From: Eonycteris spelaea
Lineage: Eukaryota > Chordata > Mammalia > Chiroptera > Pteropodidae
Assembly (NCBI GenBank): GCA_003508835.1
Contig: PUFA01000162.1
Coordinates: forward strand, 2,604,001-2,668,000
Length of the DNA: 64,000 nt
Reading direction: 5' to 3'
Position 1 is the stretch's first letter. Every line of letters starts with the position of its first letter. The position numbers and the translations under genes were made by a program. The notes under the pieces were generated by a model. The model saw only the letters and a program-made list of their open reading frames with translations. It searched no databases and had not been told where the DNA came from. This document shows positions 47,225-58,690 of the stretch, piece after piece.

Positions 47225-49868
47225 TTAAATAAAAACAAGTTTACCTATTTCTATTACCCCCATGCCCTACCTCTGGCAACTACAAATCTGTTTCTGTATC
47301 TATGATCTGGTTTGTAAAAATATATATTTGTTTATTTTTAGATTACATTTATGAGAGATATCATAGAGTATTTTTCTTTCTCTGACTTACTTCATTTAGC
47401 ATAATGCCATCAAGGTTTTTCAGTGTTGCAGCAAATGGCAAGATTTGTTCCTTTTATGGCTGAAATACGTTTTATTGTATCAACGTATACCACATTTTTT
47501 TTATCCATTTATCTTTCGATAAACACTTAGTTTGTTTATATATCTTGACTATTGGGAAATAAAGCTACAGAAGGGGCATATTTCTTTTCAAATTAGTGTT
47601 TTTGTTTTCTTTGGATAAATACCCAGAAGTAGGTTGTGTTTTCACTTTACTAATGGTTTTCTTTGCTGTGCAGAAACCAGCAAAGAAGTTTTTTTAGTTT
47701 GATGTAGTACCACTTATTTATTTTTAATTGTGCTTTTGTGTCAGATTTTTAAAAATTATTGCCAAGATCTAGTCAAAGAGCTTCCTACCTATGTTTCTTA
47801 TAGAGTTTTAGATATCAGGTCTCATGTTCAAGTCTTTGATCTATTTAATTTTGATGTAAGATAGTGGTCTAGTTTTTTTTCTTTTGCATGTGGTTGTCCA
47901 CTTTCTCCAGCGTCATTTATTGAAGAGACTGTCCTTTCCCCAATGTATATTATTGGCTCTTTTGTCGTGAAGTAATTGACCACATATGCACAGATTTATT
48001 TCAGAGCTCTCTATTCTGTGAAACTAATCTACATGTCTGCTTTTATGCCAATGTCATATTGTTTTAAGTACTATTACTTTGTAATATAGTTAAAAATCAG
48101 AGGGTGTGATGCCTCCAGCTTTGTTCTTTTTCTCAAGATTGCTTTGGCTATTCAAAGTCTTTTACAGTTCCACACAAATTTTAAGATTACTTGTTCTATT
48201 TCTGTGAAAAAAAAAATGCCATTGGAATTTTAATAGAAATTGCACCGAATCTATGGATCACTTTGAATAGTGTGGACATTTTAACGATATTAATTTTCCA
48301 ATCCATGGCTTGTAATATTTTTTCATTTATTTATGTTCTCTTGTTTCTTTAATGTCTTGTTAGTTTTTTCAATATACGAGCCTTTTACCTCCTTGGTTAA
48401 ATTTATTTCTAGGTTAAATTAATTCTTTTTAATATAATTGTAAATGGAATTATTTTAACTTCTCTTTCTCTTGGTTTATTGTTAGTATATAGAATGCAAT
48501 AGATTTTTCGTGTATTGATTTTGTAGCCCACAAATTTACTGAATTTATTAGTTATAACAGTTTCTTGATGGAATCTTTACAGTTTTCTACATATAATATT
48601 ATATCATCTGCAAATAGTGACAGTTTTATTTCCTCCTTTCCAGTTTGAATGCTTTTTATTTCTTTTTCTTGCTAATTGCTCTGGTTAGGACTTTCAATAC
48701 TAAGTTAGATAAAAGTGGCAAGAGAGGGCATCCTTATCTTGTTCCTGCTCTTAGAGGAAAAACTTTCAGTTTTTCATCATTGAATATGATGTTACCTGGG
48801 GGCTTGTCATATATGGTACCTTTATTATGTTAAGGTATGTTCACTGCATACCTGCTTTGTTGAGAGTTTTTTTTTTTTTTTATCATAGATACTGAATTTT
48901 TTCAAATACTTTCTCTGCATCTATTGAGGTGATCATATGATTTTTATTTTTAATTTTGGTAATATAGTTTATCACTTTGACTGACTTGCAAATGTTGAAC
49001 CAATCTTGCATCCCTGGAATAAATTTTATTCAATGATGGTCCTATCAATGTGTTGTTGAATTTGGCTTGCTAACATTTTATTGAGAATTTTTTCATCTAT
49101 GTTTATCAGGAAGGGATATTGTCTTATAATTTTCTTTTCCTGTGACAACCTTCTTTGATTCTGATATCAGGATCTAATAGAATGAGTTTGGAAGAGTTCT
49201 CTATTCTATTTTTTGGAAGAGTTGAAGAAGGATTAATGTTAATTCTTTTTTGAATGTTTGGTAGAATTCATCAATGAAGATATTTGGTCCTGGAATTTTG
49301 TTCATTGGGAATTTTTGATTACTGTTGCAACCTCCTTACTAGTTATCAGCCTGTTTAAATTTTAGATTTTCTATTTCATCATTATTCAGTCTTGGTTATG
49401 TTGTTGTTTCTAGGAATTTATTCATTTCTTCTAGGTTGTCCAGTTTCTTGGTGCATAACTATTCATAATTATTATCCTTTGTATTTCTGTGGTATTGGTT
49501 GTAACATTTTCTTTTTTATTTCTGTTTTTATTTGAGCTTTCACTTTTTCTTGGTGAGTCTAACAAGGATTAATCATTTTTAAAAATCTTTTCAAGGAGAC
49601 ATCTTTTAGTTTCATTGATCTTTTCTATTTTCAGTCTATATTTCCTTTATTTCTGCTCTAATTTTTGTCATTTATGTTTTTGTACTAATGGGGCTTTGTT
49701 TATTCTTTTTCTAGTTTCTCAAAGGATAAAGTGAGGCTATTTATTTGAGACTTTTCTTGTTCTAGGTAGGTGTTTATCATTAAGAATTTCCATCTTAAAA
49801 TTACTTTTGCTGCTTCCCATAAATTTTGGTATGCTACATTTACATTTTCCTGTGTCTCAATTTTAAGA
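47225..49868 (-). mobile_element. L1 LINE, antisense: ORF2 (RT to C-terminus) plus 3' UTR, inactive
   Basis: The longest mobile element in the window. On the - strand it encodes the RT and C-terminal region of L1 ORF2. The RT active-site codons for Phe-Ala-Asp-Asp are intact at 48614-48603 (+ strand 'atcatctgcaaa'), with flanking codons reading [11 protein letters not shown]. Other + strand landmarks are 'gtgatgcctccagctttgtt', 'attgaagagactgtcctttc', 'ttgcatccctggaataaatt' and 'ttggtagaattcatcaatga'. A junction near 47636 joins '...tacccagaagtaggtt' directly to sequence normally several hundred bases away, so an internal segment is missing. Frameshifts and stops are frequent and the endonuclease region is absent. 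Short frames at 48645-48833 and elsewhere here are fragments or shadows of it. Confidence 0.92.
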
Positions 49869-49869
49869 T

Positions 49870-50203
49870 AAAACTACTGGGATTTTGAAGTTTTTTAATT
49901 TTATTTTTATTTTGAGCATATTCGTGCAGGACAAAATTGTAGGGATGATGCCAATGACTCATATAATTATTATATCCTCTAAAGCTCAGTGTATTATGTT
50001 GAGACCTGACCTGTTTAATAGTATTCCAACACGATCACCTCTCCTTTGATACAGAAGTAAAACAATAAGAAAGGTAGCGATAAATAAAATGCTAGCTCTT
50101 TTCTCCAACCACTTCAGCAAGCCATGAGAAAAATAAAGGGAGACCTGGCTTGGCTCAACCCTAGTGAGGTAAACAGGCAAGTTATCACTGCATGCCTCTT
50201 ATG

Positions 50204-50207
<4 letters not shown>
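49870..50207. other. Unclassified sequence left of the T tract
   Basis: No family is recognised. The stretch 49986-50207 has an LTR-like look ('aataaa' words, mixed base composition), but neither end nor a paired copy is present, so no call is made. Confidence 0.3.

Positions 50208-50257
<50 letters not shown>
50208..50257. repeat. Poly-T tract of 50 bases
   Basis: Uninterrupted T from 50208 to 50257, equal to a 50-base A tail if read on the - strand. Immediate flanks are 'cttatgcctc' and 'gcttctgggt'. No known SINE body or matching target duplication could be found on either side. Confidence 0.95.
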
Positions 50258-50260
<3 letters not shown>

Positions 50261-50815
50261 TCTGGGTCATTTTCCATAATTTTAAAGAAATTTTCTTTTG
50301 CTCTTTTATTATGATGACATGGGCAAAACTGTCCAAGAACAGAGAAGAAATCAGAGTAAATTTTCCAATTATAAAGAATGGAGAGATTAGATGTTAGATG
50401 TGCAAGTCAATGACCTTGATAAACAAGAGTCAGACCAATTTAAATTTTAAGTGCAATTGCCCATGCTGTATTATTGGAATAAAGGGTGATAAACTTGATT
50501 CCTTTAAACAATACATAGCATGAAAAAAGTGGGAGTCATGAAATAATGGCTTAAAAATTATGATACTTCTCTACATGTATTTCGGAATTAAACAGTTAAG
50601 TAAATGAATGGCAGGTGGTGGGAGTCATATTTCTCAGGTAAGTGTGGCAATTTACTGATAAGCAAAGAGGAAAGGCTAGATTTAACTAAATGTTAATAGA
50701 TGAGTGAAGACATTATTATGAACTCATGTTTAGCTTAATGTAGTTACAGATAGTTACATATGAAAATATTTATATATACACACACACACAAAGATTAATA
50801 TACACATGTATATTT
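50258..50815. other. Unclassified AT-rich sequence right of the T tract
   Basis: No repeat could be named. A short (CA)n with TATA flank lies at about 50772-50790. Confidence 0.35.
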
Positions 50816-50819
50816 GTTA

Positions 50820-51808
50820 GCTCTGTCAACAGAAAGACCATAGAAGTAACAACACTCCAGTTATAATGAGAATGCCTAACACTCAGATCTTGGGTTCCAA
50901 CACCACTCTCTACTTGAAGGAACCAGGCTTTTTAGAAAAATAGCTGAGTATATAGATGGGAGAGAAAAACATAAAATGAGCTTAGAGCACATTAGAAAGT
51001 AAGGAAGTACTAAAAAAAATAATGGGGGGGGTATATTCAAGGGACACAGGAGCCAACTAAAAGAGCTATAGCCAAACTACAATTTGAACAACAAACTTAA
51101 TTAAGTATTATTGGATTATAACTCAAAGTGTAAAATAAATATTAATGAATCCACACTGAAATAGATAGGTAGATAGATAAGACAAATCTCCATGCAGAAG
51201 AATTCAAAATAATTTATGTAGATACTCTACCCTCAAAAAGATGGAACATAGCTCCTTAATCTTTGTGTGCTGAACATATTGACTTCCTTCCAAAGAATAT
51301 AATATGAAAAGGTAGGGGGGGGTAACTTTACAATGGAGAAACCTGACAAACATTGCCTCAACCAAATGATCAAAGTCAGCATCAACAGTGACAAGTAGTG
51401 TGAATAATATATACTCTTGGTATGATGTGATAACAATGGGTCTTTACCTCAGCATTTTACAAAATAAGTGACTAATACTTCTCAAAGCTGTCTAGGTCAT
51501 CAAAAACAAAACAAAACAAAATGAAAATGCTGAGAAATTGTCAGTCAAGAGCTGCCTAAGGAGATATGATAACTAAATGTAAAATGGTATACTGAATGGG
51601 ATTCTGGAACAAAAAAACAATGGGATATTTGGTAAAAACTAAAGAAACCTGAGTAAAGTGAGGACATTAGTTAATAATAATATATCATATTGGTTTATTA
51701 ACTATACAAATGTACAATACTAATATGTTAATGATAGGGGAAACAGTGTAGGGTATATGGAAACTTAGTAGCTTTACACTTTTTTTCTTAAAAAAAATAA
51801 AGTTTATA
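50820..51808 (+). mobile_element. Old L1-type LINE 3' end, copy 1
   Basis: 'aacaccactctctacttgaa', 'tgaatccacactgaaataga', 'tggagaaacctgacaaacat', 'tcaacagtgacaagtagtgt', 'caaagctgtctaggtcatca', 'gagctgcctaaggagatatg', 'ttagttaataataatatatc' and the terminal 'aataaagtttataaaatgat' match the 3' part of an old mammalian LINE that I place among the L1M families (subfamily uncertain). A related copy lies at 62075-62870 in the same orientation. Confidence 0.7.
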
Positions 51809-52004
51809 AAATGATTAAACAGATATAAGAATGCAAGAAACATATCAATCATATGTAATATGTAGACCATTTATAGAAGAAATATTGTAATTTGTAATGT
51901 GCTGTTATATATTTATATAAAATAAATATCGTTCAAAATCTTCATAAATTTTTTTTTAAATTACTACCCAAGTGTATTTAACTTCAAAAGGGAATATATT
52001 TTAA

Positions 52005-52235
52005 CCGTAGTTTCCAGAGGCTGGCAACATTTTTCTATAAAAAATCTGATACTACTGTTTTAGTCTCTGCCATCCAGATAATGGTCACACCTACTTAAAA
52101 CTGTCTTTGTAAAAAGTGCCTTAGACAATATGTAAATAAATGGGTGTGGCTGTGTTCCAATAAAACTTTATTTCCAAATATAGACATTGACTGTATTTGT
52201 TATAAGGGCTGTAGTTTTCTGACTCCTGATTTAAA
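52005..52235 (+). mobile_element. Non-autonomous hAT-type element
   Basis: 'ggctggcaacatttttctat', 'tttagtctctgccatccaga', 'cttagacaatatgtaaataa', 'atgggtgtggctgtgttcca', 'ataaaactttatttccaaat' and 'gggctgtagttttctgactc' follow, in order, a common mammalian element bounded by GGTCGGCAAACTTTTTCTGTAA-like and GCCGACCCCTG-like ends. Superfamily assignment is by resemblance; I do not give a family name. Confidence 0.7.
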
Positions 52236-52464
52236 CTAATTTAAAGATTAACATAAAATGATTCAGATTATATCAGTGATTTTCAAACTATCTTTTGCAG
52301 AATCTAAAAATTTCATCAAAGAGAACTTAAGGGACAGAATTGTAGATGAGGCAACATAGTGGCAAAGTGAACAGAGCTCAAAATATACAAATATTGCTTC
52401 CAACTGAGAAATCTTCTTTAAATATTTTTTATGGAAGGGGTTCTATGTAAGGTTTTGTTTAAGA

Positions 52465-52670
52465 GTCGATGTTAAATAATGATTAAGAGAACTGACTCTA
52501 GATTCAGACTAGATTGGTTTAAATTCTACTTCTACCACACCTTACTATCTTCATGATCTTGGACCTGTTCCTCAGTTTTCTCATCTGTAAAAGTGGAATA
52601 ATAGTAGACCTGTGTGTTTATCAACTTGTAGTAAAATTGAATGGAAAGTCTTATAAAAAGTACTATGGGG
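52465..52670 (+). mobile_element. MIR SINE, sense
   Basis: 'aatgattaagagaactgact', 'ctagattcagactagattgg', 'tcttcatgatcttggacctg' and 'tcctcagttttctcatctgt' make a clear MIR head and core. The 3' part runs into a TAA microsatellite. Confidence 0.8.
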
Positions 52671-52701
52671 ATGATAATAATAATAATAATAATAATAATA
52701 T
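52671..52701. repeat. (AAT)n microsatellite
   Basis: About ten AAT units, probably grown from the AATAATAAT part of the MIR core directly upstream. Frames crossing it read as poly-Asn or poly-Tyr. Confidence 0.95.
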
Positions 52702-53355
52702 ATCAATTTGTAATAAAAATAAATGCAAACTGTATAAAGTATAGTAACTGGTACAAAATAATTTACTTCATCCATCAATATCATTATTATCAGCAGATTT
52801 AACATAATTTATCTTTTAAAAAAAACTTGGAAACTATTAGTCCTTAGGATCTCATTCAATTTACTTGACCTTCTTTTATAGAAATTGGTGACTAAAGTGA
52901 TGATAGTGCCCCTGGACAGAGTGAAAGATAGTCATCTTTCAGCTTCTGGGAAAACAACTTCTGCCCTTATTGGCTTCTGGCCTGCCTAATATGCACCCAA
53001 AATGGTTGGGATAAAAATAAAACAAATATAAAAAAAGAAATTTCAACAGATGTGTTTTTGCATATTAAATAAAATAGAAACATTTTTTAGGTTAAATATT
53101 TAGATCATTTTTCTGAACATGACTCAATAATGAGATAGAATTTCAAAGAGATTAGTGACAGCTCAGTCTTAGAAGGTATTAAACTAAAAATAATACAGAT
53201 TACACAACCTTTTTTTTCCTCCTATAACTGCATATACACAAGTTAAATATATTTTCTCACAGAAAAAAAGGCACTCTTAATTAAGTGTGATATCGGTCTT
53301 TCATTTCTGGGAAACCTCGTGGTGTTCTCTTGGGAAACCTTCCAACTTAAAATTA
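52702..53355. other. Unique AT-rich sequence, nothing recognised
   Basis: No supportable feature. The 111-codon frame at 53287-53622 overlaps an antisense MIR fragment and shows no domain. Confidence 0.45.
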
Positions 53356-53359
53356 ATGA

Positions 53360-53430
53360 GCCTGTTAGGTCACACAGCTAGTGATGATGGAGCCAGGATT
53401 TTAGTCCAGCACCATATACTACATCCTATT
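53360..53430 (-). mobile_element. MIR SINE head fragment, antisense
   Basis: 'ggtcacacagctagtgatga' and 'ggagccaggattttagtcca' are the reverse complement of the MIR tRNA-like head and its immediate downstream part. Confidence 0.65.
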
Positions 53431-53828
53431 TATGTCTCATACCATATCTTCCCCTACTATTTCACTTCTTTTCCCCATTTTCTAAAATTTGCTTGGGCTA
53501 AAATAAGAAAAGCAAGTCATCAGAGCAGACTGGGGAAATTAGAATCAGAAGTGTTCCCTGATCCTGGAGGTTGCTGTTTATTCTCACCATTCTGCATCCT
53601 GACATTCTTGATTTGCTCTTGACCATACATGTTTCTATAAGTGAAATGAAGAAACCTTTGTGTCTTTTCTTTCTCTAAATGCATGGCATGGATTGCATAT
53701 CTTCTAAAAGGTTAAAATAATCTCTTTTGAGTGACAACAGAAAATGTATACTTCTTCCATCAACTGCCAGATCTTTCAGGTGCCACCTTTGCTAGAAGCA
53801 TGATTTGGCCAGTTAGAAGGCATCAGAT

Positions 53829-53942
53829 TTTGGGTGGTAAACACAATAGAATATATAGATGTCAAATTATAATGTACACCTGAAAATTATATAATTATAT
53901 TAACCAATGTTATCCCAATAAACTTAATTTAAAAAAAAAAAA
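53829..53942 (+). mobile_element. L1 LINE 3' UTR tip with A tail (severely 5'-truncated)
   Basis: 'tgggtggtaaacacaataga', 'tgtacacctgaaaattatat', 'attaaccaatgttatcccaa' and 'taaacttaatttaaaa' end in a preserved run of 12 A (53931-53942). This is the last ~100 bases of a young-looking L1 3' UTR, of the form I associate with bat L1. No clear target duplication was found. Confidence 0.8.
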
Positions 53943-53949
53943 GATATGA

Positions 53950-54045
53950 GATCTGACTCTTCCACTTAGCTGATCAGCCTTGGGCAAATCAGAAAGGGAA
54001 AAACTAAGTTTTAGCATTTGTAATATGGGGATAATAGTACATGTA
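53950..54045 (+). mobile_element. MIR SINE, sense, partial
   Basis: 'ctgactcttccacttagctg', 'atcagccttgggcaaatcag' and 'tttgtaatatggggataata' follow the MIR middle and core. Confidence 0.65.
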
Positions 54046-54381
54046 AAAATTTTAAAAATTTTAAAATAAATTTTAAAAATTTAAAAAATAATGCAGAGAA
54101 CTAGTTTTGAAAAATACATGTTAGAGTTACATAGTCTTTCCTAGTGGATGTTCTCATTTAGAATGACAAAGTGGTGATTGAGTAGATACATAGTTTGTGT
54201 ATATTATGCTACCCATATATGCACAAAATCTGTATGTAGTAGGAACTTAATGAACTAATGATGGAAATCAGTATACCAATGTTTTCCAATTTGGAAAATT
54301 CAGACTGATCTATCGATAATGTACTAAATTCCTTTTATATTCAATTTCTTTAATAGGTGCTTTCATAGTGACTCTAAATAA

Positions 54382-54622
54382 CAGAAAATATTTATCAAAT
54401 ACTTATTATATATCAGGCTGAGTACTGTTTATGTACTACTTTAATTCTCACAAAAATTCTGTGAAGTGGTTATAGTTTTATGCCCAGTTTACAGATGGGA
54501 AAATTGATGCTTTGAACGTGATTAAGCATTCATCCTGGGCCAAATAGTTTACGGGTAACAGAGTCAGGGTTTGAACCCAAGTCGTTTAATTCTAAAGTTC
54601 TTAATTATAATATACTGCTTCA
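54382..54622 (-). mobile_element. MIR SINE, antisense, near full length
   Basis: 'tatcaaatacttattatata', 'tcaggctgagtactgtttat', 'tttacagatgggaaaattga', 'agagtcagggtttgaaccca' and 'ttaattataatatactgctt' run through the complete reverse-complement MIR, from 3' tail to 5' head. It is the most complete MIR in the window. Confidence 0.85.
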
Positions 54623-54624
54623 GA

Positions 54625-56735
54625 TTTTAATGTTTGCAGACTATGACCCTACTTTTCTTAAGCCTACTGTCTCTTGAGGGAGAGAAAACTGATATAAGAA
54701 AAGAAAAAATTGCTGTAAAATTTAAGGCTTGAGAAGTCAAATATAATGGACAGTGTGCATGACAGAATAAATGTGTAATTGGACACTTGGAAGATACAAT
54801 GGCAGAAAAAGTGGCTCTTTAATACAGAAAAAGTGAAAAGAAGAAAAGCTAGAGGTCACCAGCTAAAGTATTATGGCTCTTCTTCCAATATTCATGCAGG
54901 ATGATGCTGAGAATACCGTGGAGAACAAGACAGTCTCAGAGCTCATGTTTCAGTGGGAGAGGTCTGTGTTTGTTTCTCACTGGTGCTATCAGTGATGAGC
55001 AGGCTATGTAAGCAATAACTACCACATGGTCTATGGCTTCCCAAAACATGGGAAAGGAAGATAGCATAGCCTGAGCCACCACGGAGACAGAGCCAGTGTT
55101 GGCAGAAAGTGGTTGTTGGCACATGGAGAACAGATGATGGTTCAGTCGTAATTGGGCAGAGCAGAAACTCCAGCCTTAGGAAACCAAGAGTTCAATACTA
55201 GAAGCAAGTATCCTCGATCTTTCCCTCTCTTGTAGACAAATGCATAAAGCAACAGTGGCAACGGGTTTTTCAGATCACCGAGAAAATTTCCACATCTATT
55301 ACATGCCGCCTGTCCACTTTGCATTTGATTTGGCTGTTTTATGTTATTTTCTGCTCATTTAAATTCTCAGCAAAACATAGGAATGTGTTGTCTTATACCT
55401 GTGCTTGTTGTATAATTTAAATGTTCTTAGATATACTAGAAAACAGTTGGATTTGAAGGCTAGGGGTGGATGCAGTAGAGAATATAGATAAACTCTAAAA
55501 ACTCTAAACTTTAAAAAACAAAATAACACAAAAGGATGACAGTTCACACAGACATGCTACAGGAGTGGTTGCTGTGATCTGGAATAGGCTATGCATTTTA
55601 GAGAAGAGTCTTGCCATAGTCTTCAGAGAATCGGTGGGATTCATATAGGTCTGGAGTGCTTACAATGAATGTTTCCCCTCCCCCTTGTTCCGTCCTTGAT
55701 ACCCTAGTTGGAAAAATGATACCTGATCTCACAACAACTTCAGAATACATCTGAAAAAATTTTGAAACTTTATTATTAAAAAATTTATAGTGTTGATTCA
55801 CAACTAGAAATGAAAAATGATCATTTCTAAGCTGCTTAATTGAATACTTTTATGCCTGTGTTTTGCTTAGTGATGCATGCCATGGCTGACAGTGGCTAAA
55901 AAAAGAGAAGCATGCAGTTTTTACAATGCTTCATGACCTCTGTGGTAGCAAGGTATTTATTTAATTAAAAGAATATCTCTCATCACTGTTATTCATTTAC
56001 TCTTGCTATTGATATAGCCCTCTGTTTTTGTTTGGATTCAAGGAAACAGAAATGTTTTTAATTTAATTGGAGTATCAATGACATATTAGGATTCAAATGA
56101 GCTCATTTCAGTCTGTGAGCAAAGGTGTTATGTTGTTGTCATTAGAATAGATTTTCAAAAAGTTCTTGGTTGATTTAGCAAACTGTGTGCTGGTATGCTT
56201 CCATGTATAAGATATATGGGGCCGAGTATTCAACTTTGTATTTCCATAACCAAGTTAGTGTCTAAAACATAAATGGCATTCAGTAAAAACCACAAGGATG
56301 GATGTCAAGATAAATGGTTGGATGACAATGTGTCAATTATTTTCCACACTTACAGTTGATCCAAAAATCTTTGCTTTCAGTATGTTTGGTTATTTTAATT
56401 GCATTAACAAGTTATTTCAGTGATATTCTTATTTTACTTGATATTTAAAAGTCGAACTCAAGTTTTTAATACTGGTTGATCTAATCAAGTGTTTATTTTT
56501 TTTTATGGAGAAAAGTATAAAAATATAGGGACTGGTCATTACAAATTATGTGGAAATAGTCTTTTATGTCTTCAGAATATCCTTTTCTCAAGGAGAAAAA
56601 TAGAAATAAAAAATAATCTTTTAAACAATTTCATACTGTATTCCTTTTGTCCTTTGTGAACAATGAACACACACACAATTTTGTGCTTCATGATCTGACA
56701 CAAAAATATATAAGACTCAATTTTATTGTGGTTTA
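54625..56735. other. Unique sequence, nothing recognised
   Basis: Four reverse-strand frames of 60-67 codons lie in series (54936-55124, 55142-55324, 55359-55547, 55598-55801). They are in separate frames, lack domains or coding-like composition and show no obvious splice junctions linking them. No repeat could be named either. Confidence 0.45.
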
Positions 56736-56739
56736 AGGG

Positions 56740-57480
56740 ACCAGTCATTAAACATATCTGAAAATATGCTATGTTTCAGTTACTGTGCTAGACCTTCAGG
56801 AAATATAATGGAAAAAAACTTTCTCAGCTCACTTTACTTGTGTACAGCTATTATATGATCAGATTATAAAAGTGCAATAGATGAATGAGCAAAATACAAG
56901 AGAAGCAAACAGAGATGCCCATAAATTTTTATTGGGTAGTAGGAGAAAACTTCATAAATGGGAATATTTTAATTGAGCCTAAAACAAATGGAAGGCTAAA
57001 CATGGAATAAGAGAATTCCAGACAAAGGAATAGCAAATTCAAAGGCACAGACACAGGATTCTTTTGGGGTTCATGAGTAAAATATGGGGACAGTAAGTGT
57101 GGAGAGTGTTTGGTAGGGGGTTGGGAGCAGCACTAAAACAGTAAGTTGAAAGACTGTAGAATGTGACAGGAAGTTTGTTTTTTAATTTATGGAACAGAAG
57201 CATCCATCAATAGTTTTGAGTAGCAGAGTTGTATGATTAGATTCGGTTTTCAGATGACAAATTTTAACAGGTTGGACTTAGCTGCAACTGGAAAGGTGTG
57301 CAGTGGGGAAAACTGAAGCAGAAAAACTGCAGTGAGAATGGGAATTGAATTGAAGCGAGGATGAACACAAGAAAGGTTATGGAGCCAGGTTTGGCAAGAC
57401 ATGGGATGGGCAGATGTTAATTTGAGAAAAAGGAGCAGAAAGACTCAAAAGCAGTGCAGGTATTTCCAGCTTGAAGAATA
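56740..57480 (-). mobile_element. L2 LINE, antisense, about 740 bp
   Basis: 'ttactgtgctagaccttcag', 'gaattccagacaaaggaata', 'gcaaattcaaaggcacagac', 'gagtagcagagttgtatgat', 'gagaatgggaattgaattga' and 'ggcaagacatgggatgggca' occur in the order of reverse-complement L2 from the 3' tail inward. It is the longest L2 in the window. Confidence 0.8.
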
Positions 57481-57481
57481 G

Positions 57482-58393
57482 TGCGGCTGCCATGGCTGTG
57501 TCAGGACACTCTAAAGGAGCCCATCAAAAGCCATTTTCTGTTCTATACATTTCACATAAAGGCTTTCATTTCACAGTTTACTTCAGTCTCTAATTTATAA
57601 TGAAGATGGCAAGTTCAGAGAAAAAATGTATTTCTCCTATTTAATTTCATGTTGACCCTAAAAATGTTTAGAGAATGACTTCTTCATCTGTCTCTTTCGG
57701 AAAAGCACTGGTCTAACCTGTAGAAATGGCAGGGAGGTTTATTAGATCTCTAATAAGCTATCAATTGCTCTCCATTTCAAAGAAAAGTTTAAAATATGAC
57801 CAGATGAAAATTAATTAATTGTTTTTTGTTTTTCTTTAGTTTTAGATTTCTGAAAATGTAATTTAAATACAGACAAATGTTATTACTAATATTTTTGAGA
57901 TAAGCTACCTAGTAGATTCATCTTGCTGGGTGCACATAATTTATATTTTCTTTTTCTTTAAGTGAAATAAACTATTAACTTAAAGCAGAATAATTTCAGG
58001 ATTCCTAAAGAATTCATTTCATTCAATGTGACAAAGTACACAATTTGACAAGGTGTTATCAGTATTGCAGGAAAACCTGAAACAATACCATTATTTAGGA
58101 GAATAAACTAAATAAATCATTTCTTTTGCTGTTGTTTGGCTCAATTCATGAATTAATCTGCAGAGCCAAATTTTTAAAATAAAAATATTTTCTCTAGAAA
58201 AGTAATAAAGTATTTGTTCTCTCAGAGAAATCTCTTTCTGTACTCTCCTAGTGTTAATATGTGATGGCTTGCTACCCAGTTAAAGTACTCAAGAACATAG
58301 AGAAATAACCTTTTAGAAATAAATACACTATTGTTCACCTATTCCATTGTCAACCACTAAACTTAAAACATTTTCTTGCTATTCCACTGAACT
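57482..58393. other. Unique AT-rich sequence, nothing recognised
   Basis: No supportable feature. Confidence 0.45.
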
Positions 58394-58394
58394 G

Positions 58395-58480
58395 TTCATC
58401 CAATGCTGGGGTTTTTGTGTTGTCATTCCCATTTTAGAGATCTAGAAACTGAGAGCCAATGAGATATCCTCTTTAAAAAT
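58395..58480 (-). mobile_element. MIR core fragment, antisense
   Basis: 'tgtcattcccattttagaga' and 'tctagaaactgagagccaat' are the reverse complement of the MIR core. Confidence 0.5.
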
Positions 58481-58524
58481 GGGTCTTGGATTTAAAAGTT
58501 TTCACATCTGGGTTTTGTTCAAAA

Positions 58525-58690
58525 ATGGAATAAGCATTGTAACCAGGTGGACTGATTTAAATCCTAACTCTCTATATACTTAAACTTTCTAAACATCAAT
58601 TCTCTGATTTTCAAAATATTGAAAATAATACTTATTTCAAGGGATGCTTCGAAGGGTTAAGTTAAATATTATCTTCTTTTGAAACAATGT
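58525..58690 (+). mobile_element. MIR SINE, sense
   Basis: 'attgtaaccaggtggactga', 'tttaaatcctaactctctat', 'catcaattctctgattttca' and 'ttcgaagggttaagttaaat' follow MIR with decay. It lies tail-to-head with the antisense fragment just upstream. Confidence 0.55.

Noticed and set aside
47225..49868. Potentially active L1 ORF2
   Set aside because: Many stops and frameshifts, a missing endonuclease part and an internal deletion make it inactive.
49986..50207. Solo LTR of an endogenous retrovirus
   Set aside because: No defined TG...CA ends, no target duplication and no second copy; the resemblance is only in composition.
51041..51320. G runs ('ggggggg') at 51025 and 51315 as quadruplex sites
   Set aside because: Each is a single isolated G run in an old LINE; a quadruplex needs several runs nearby.
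54936..55801. Series of four reverse-strand frames as exons of one gene
   Set aside because: Frames are unrelated, each near the chance length, with no shared domain or convincing splice sites.
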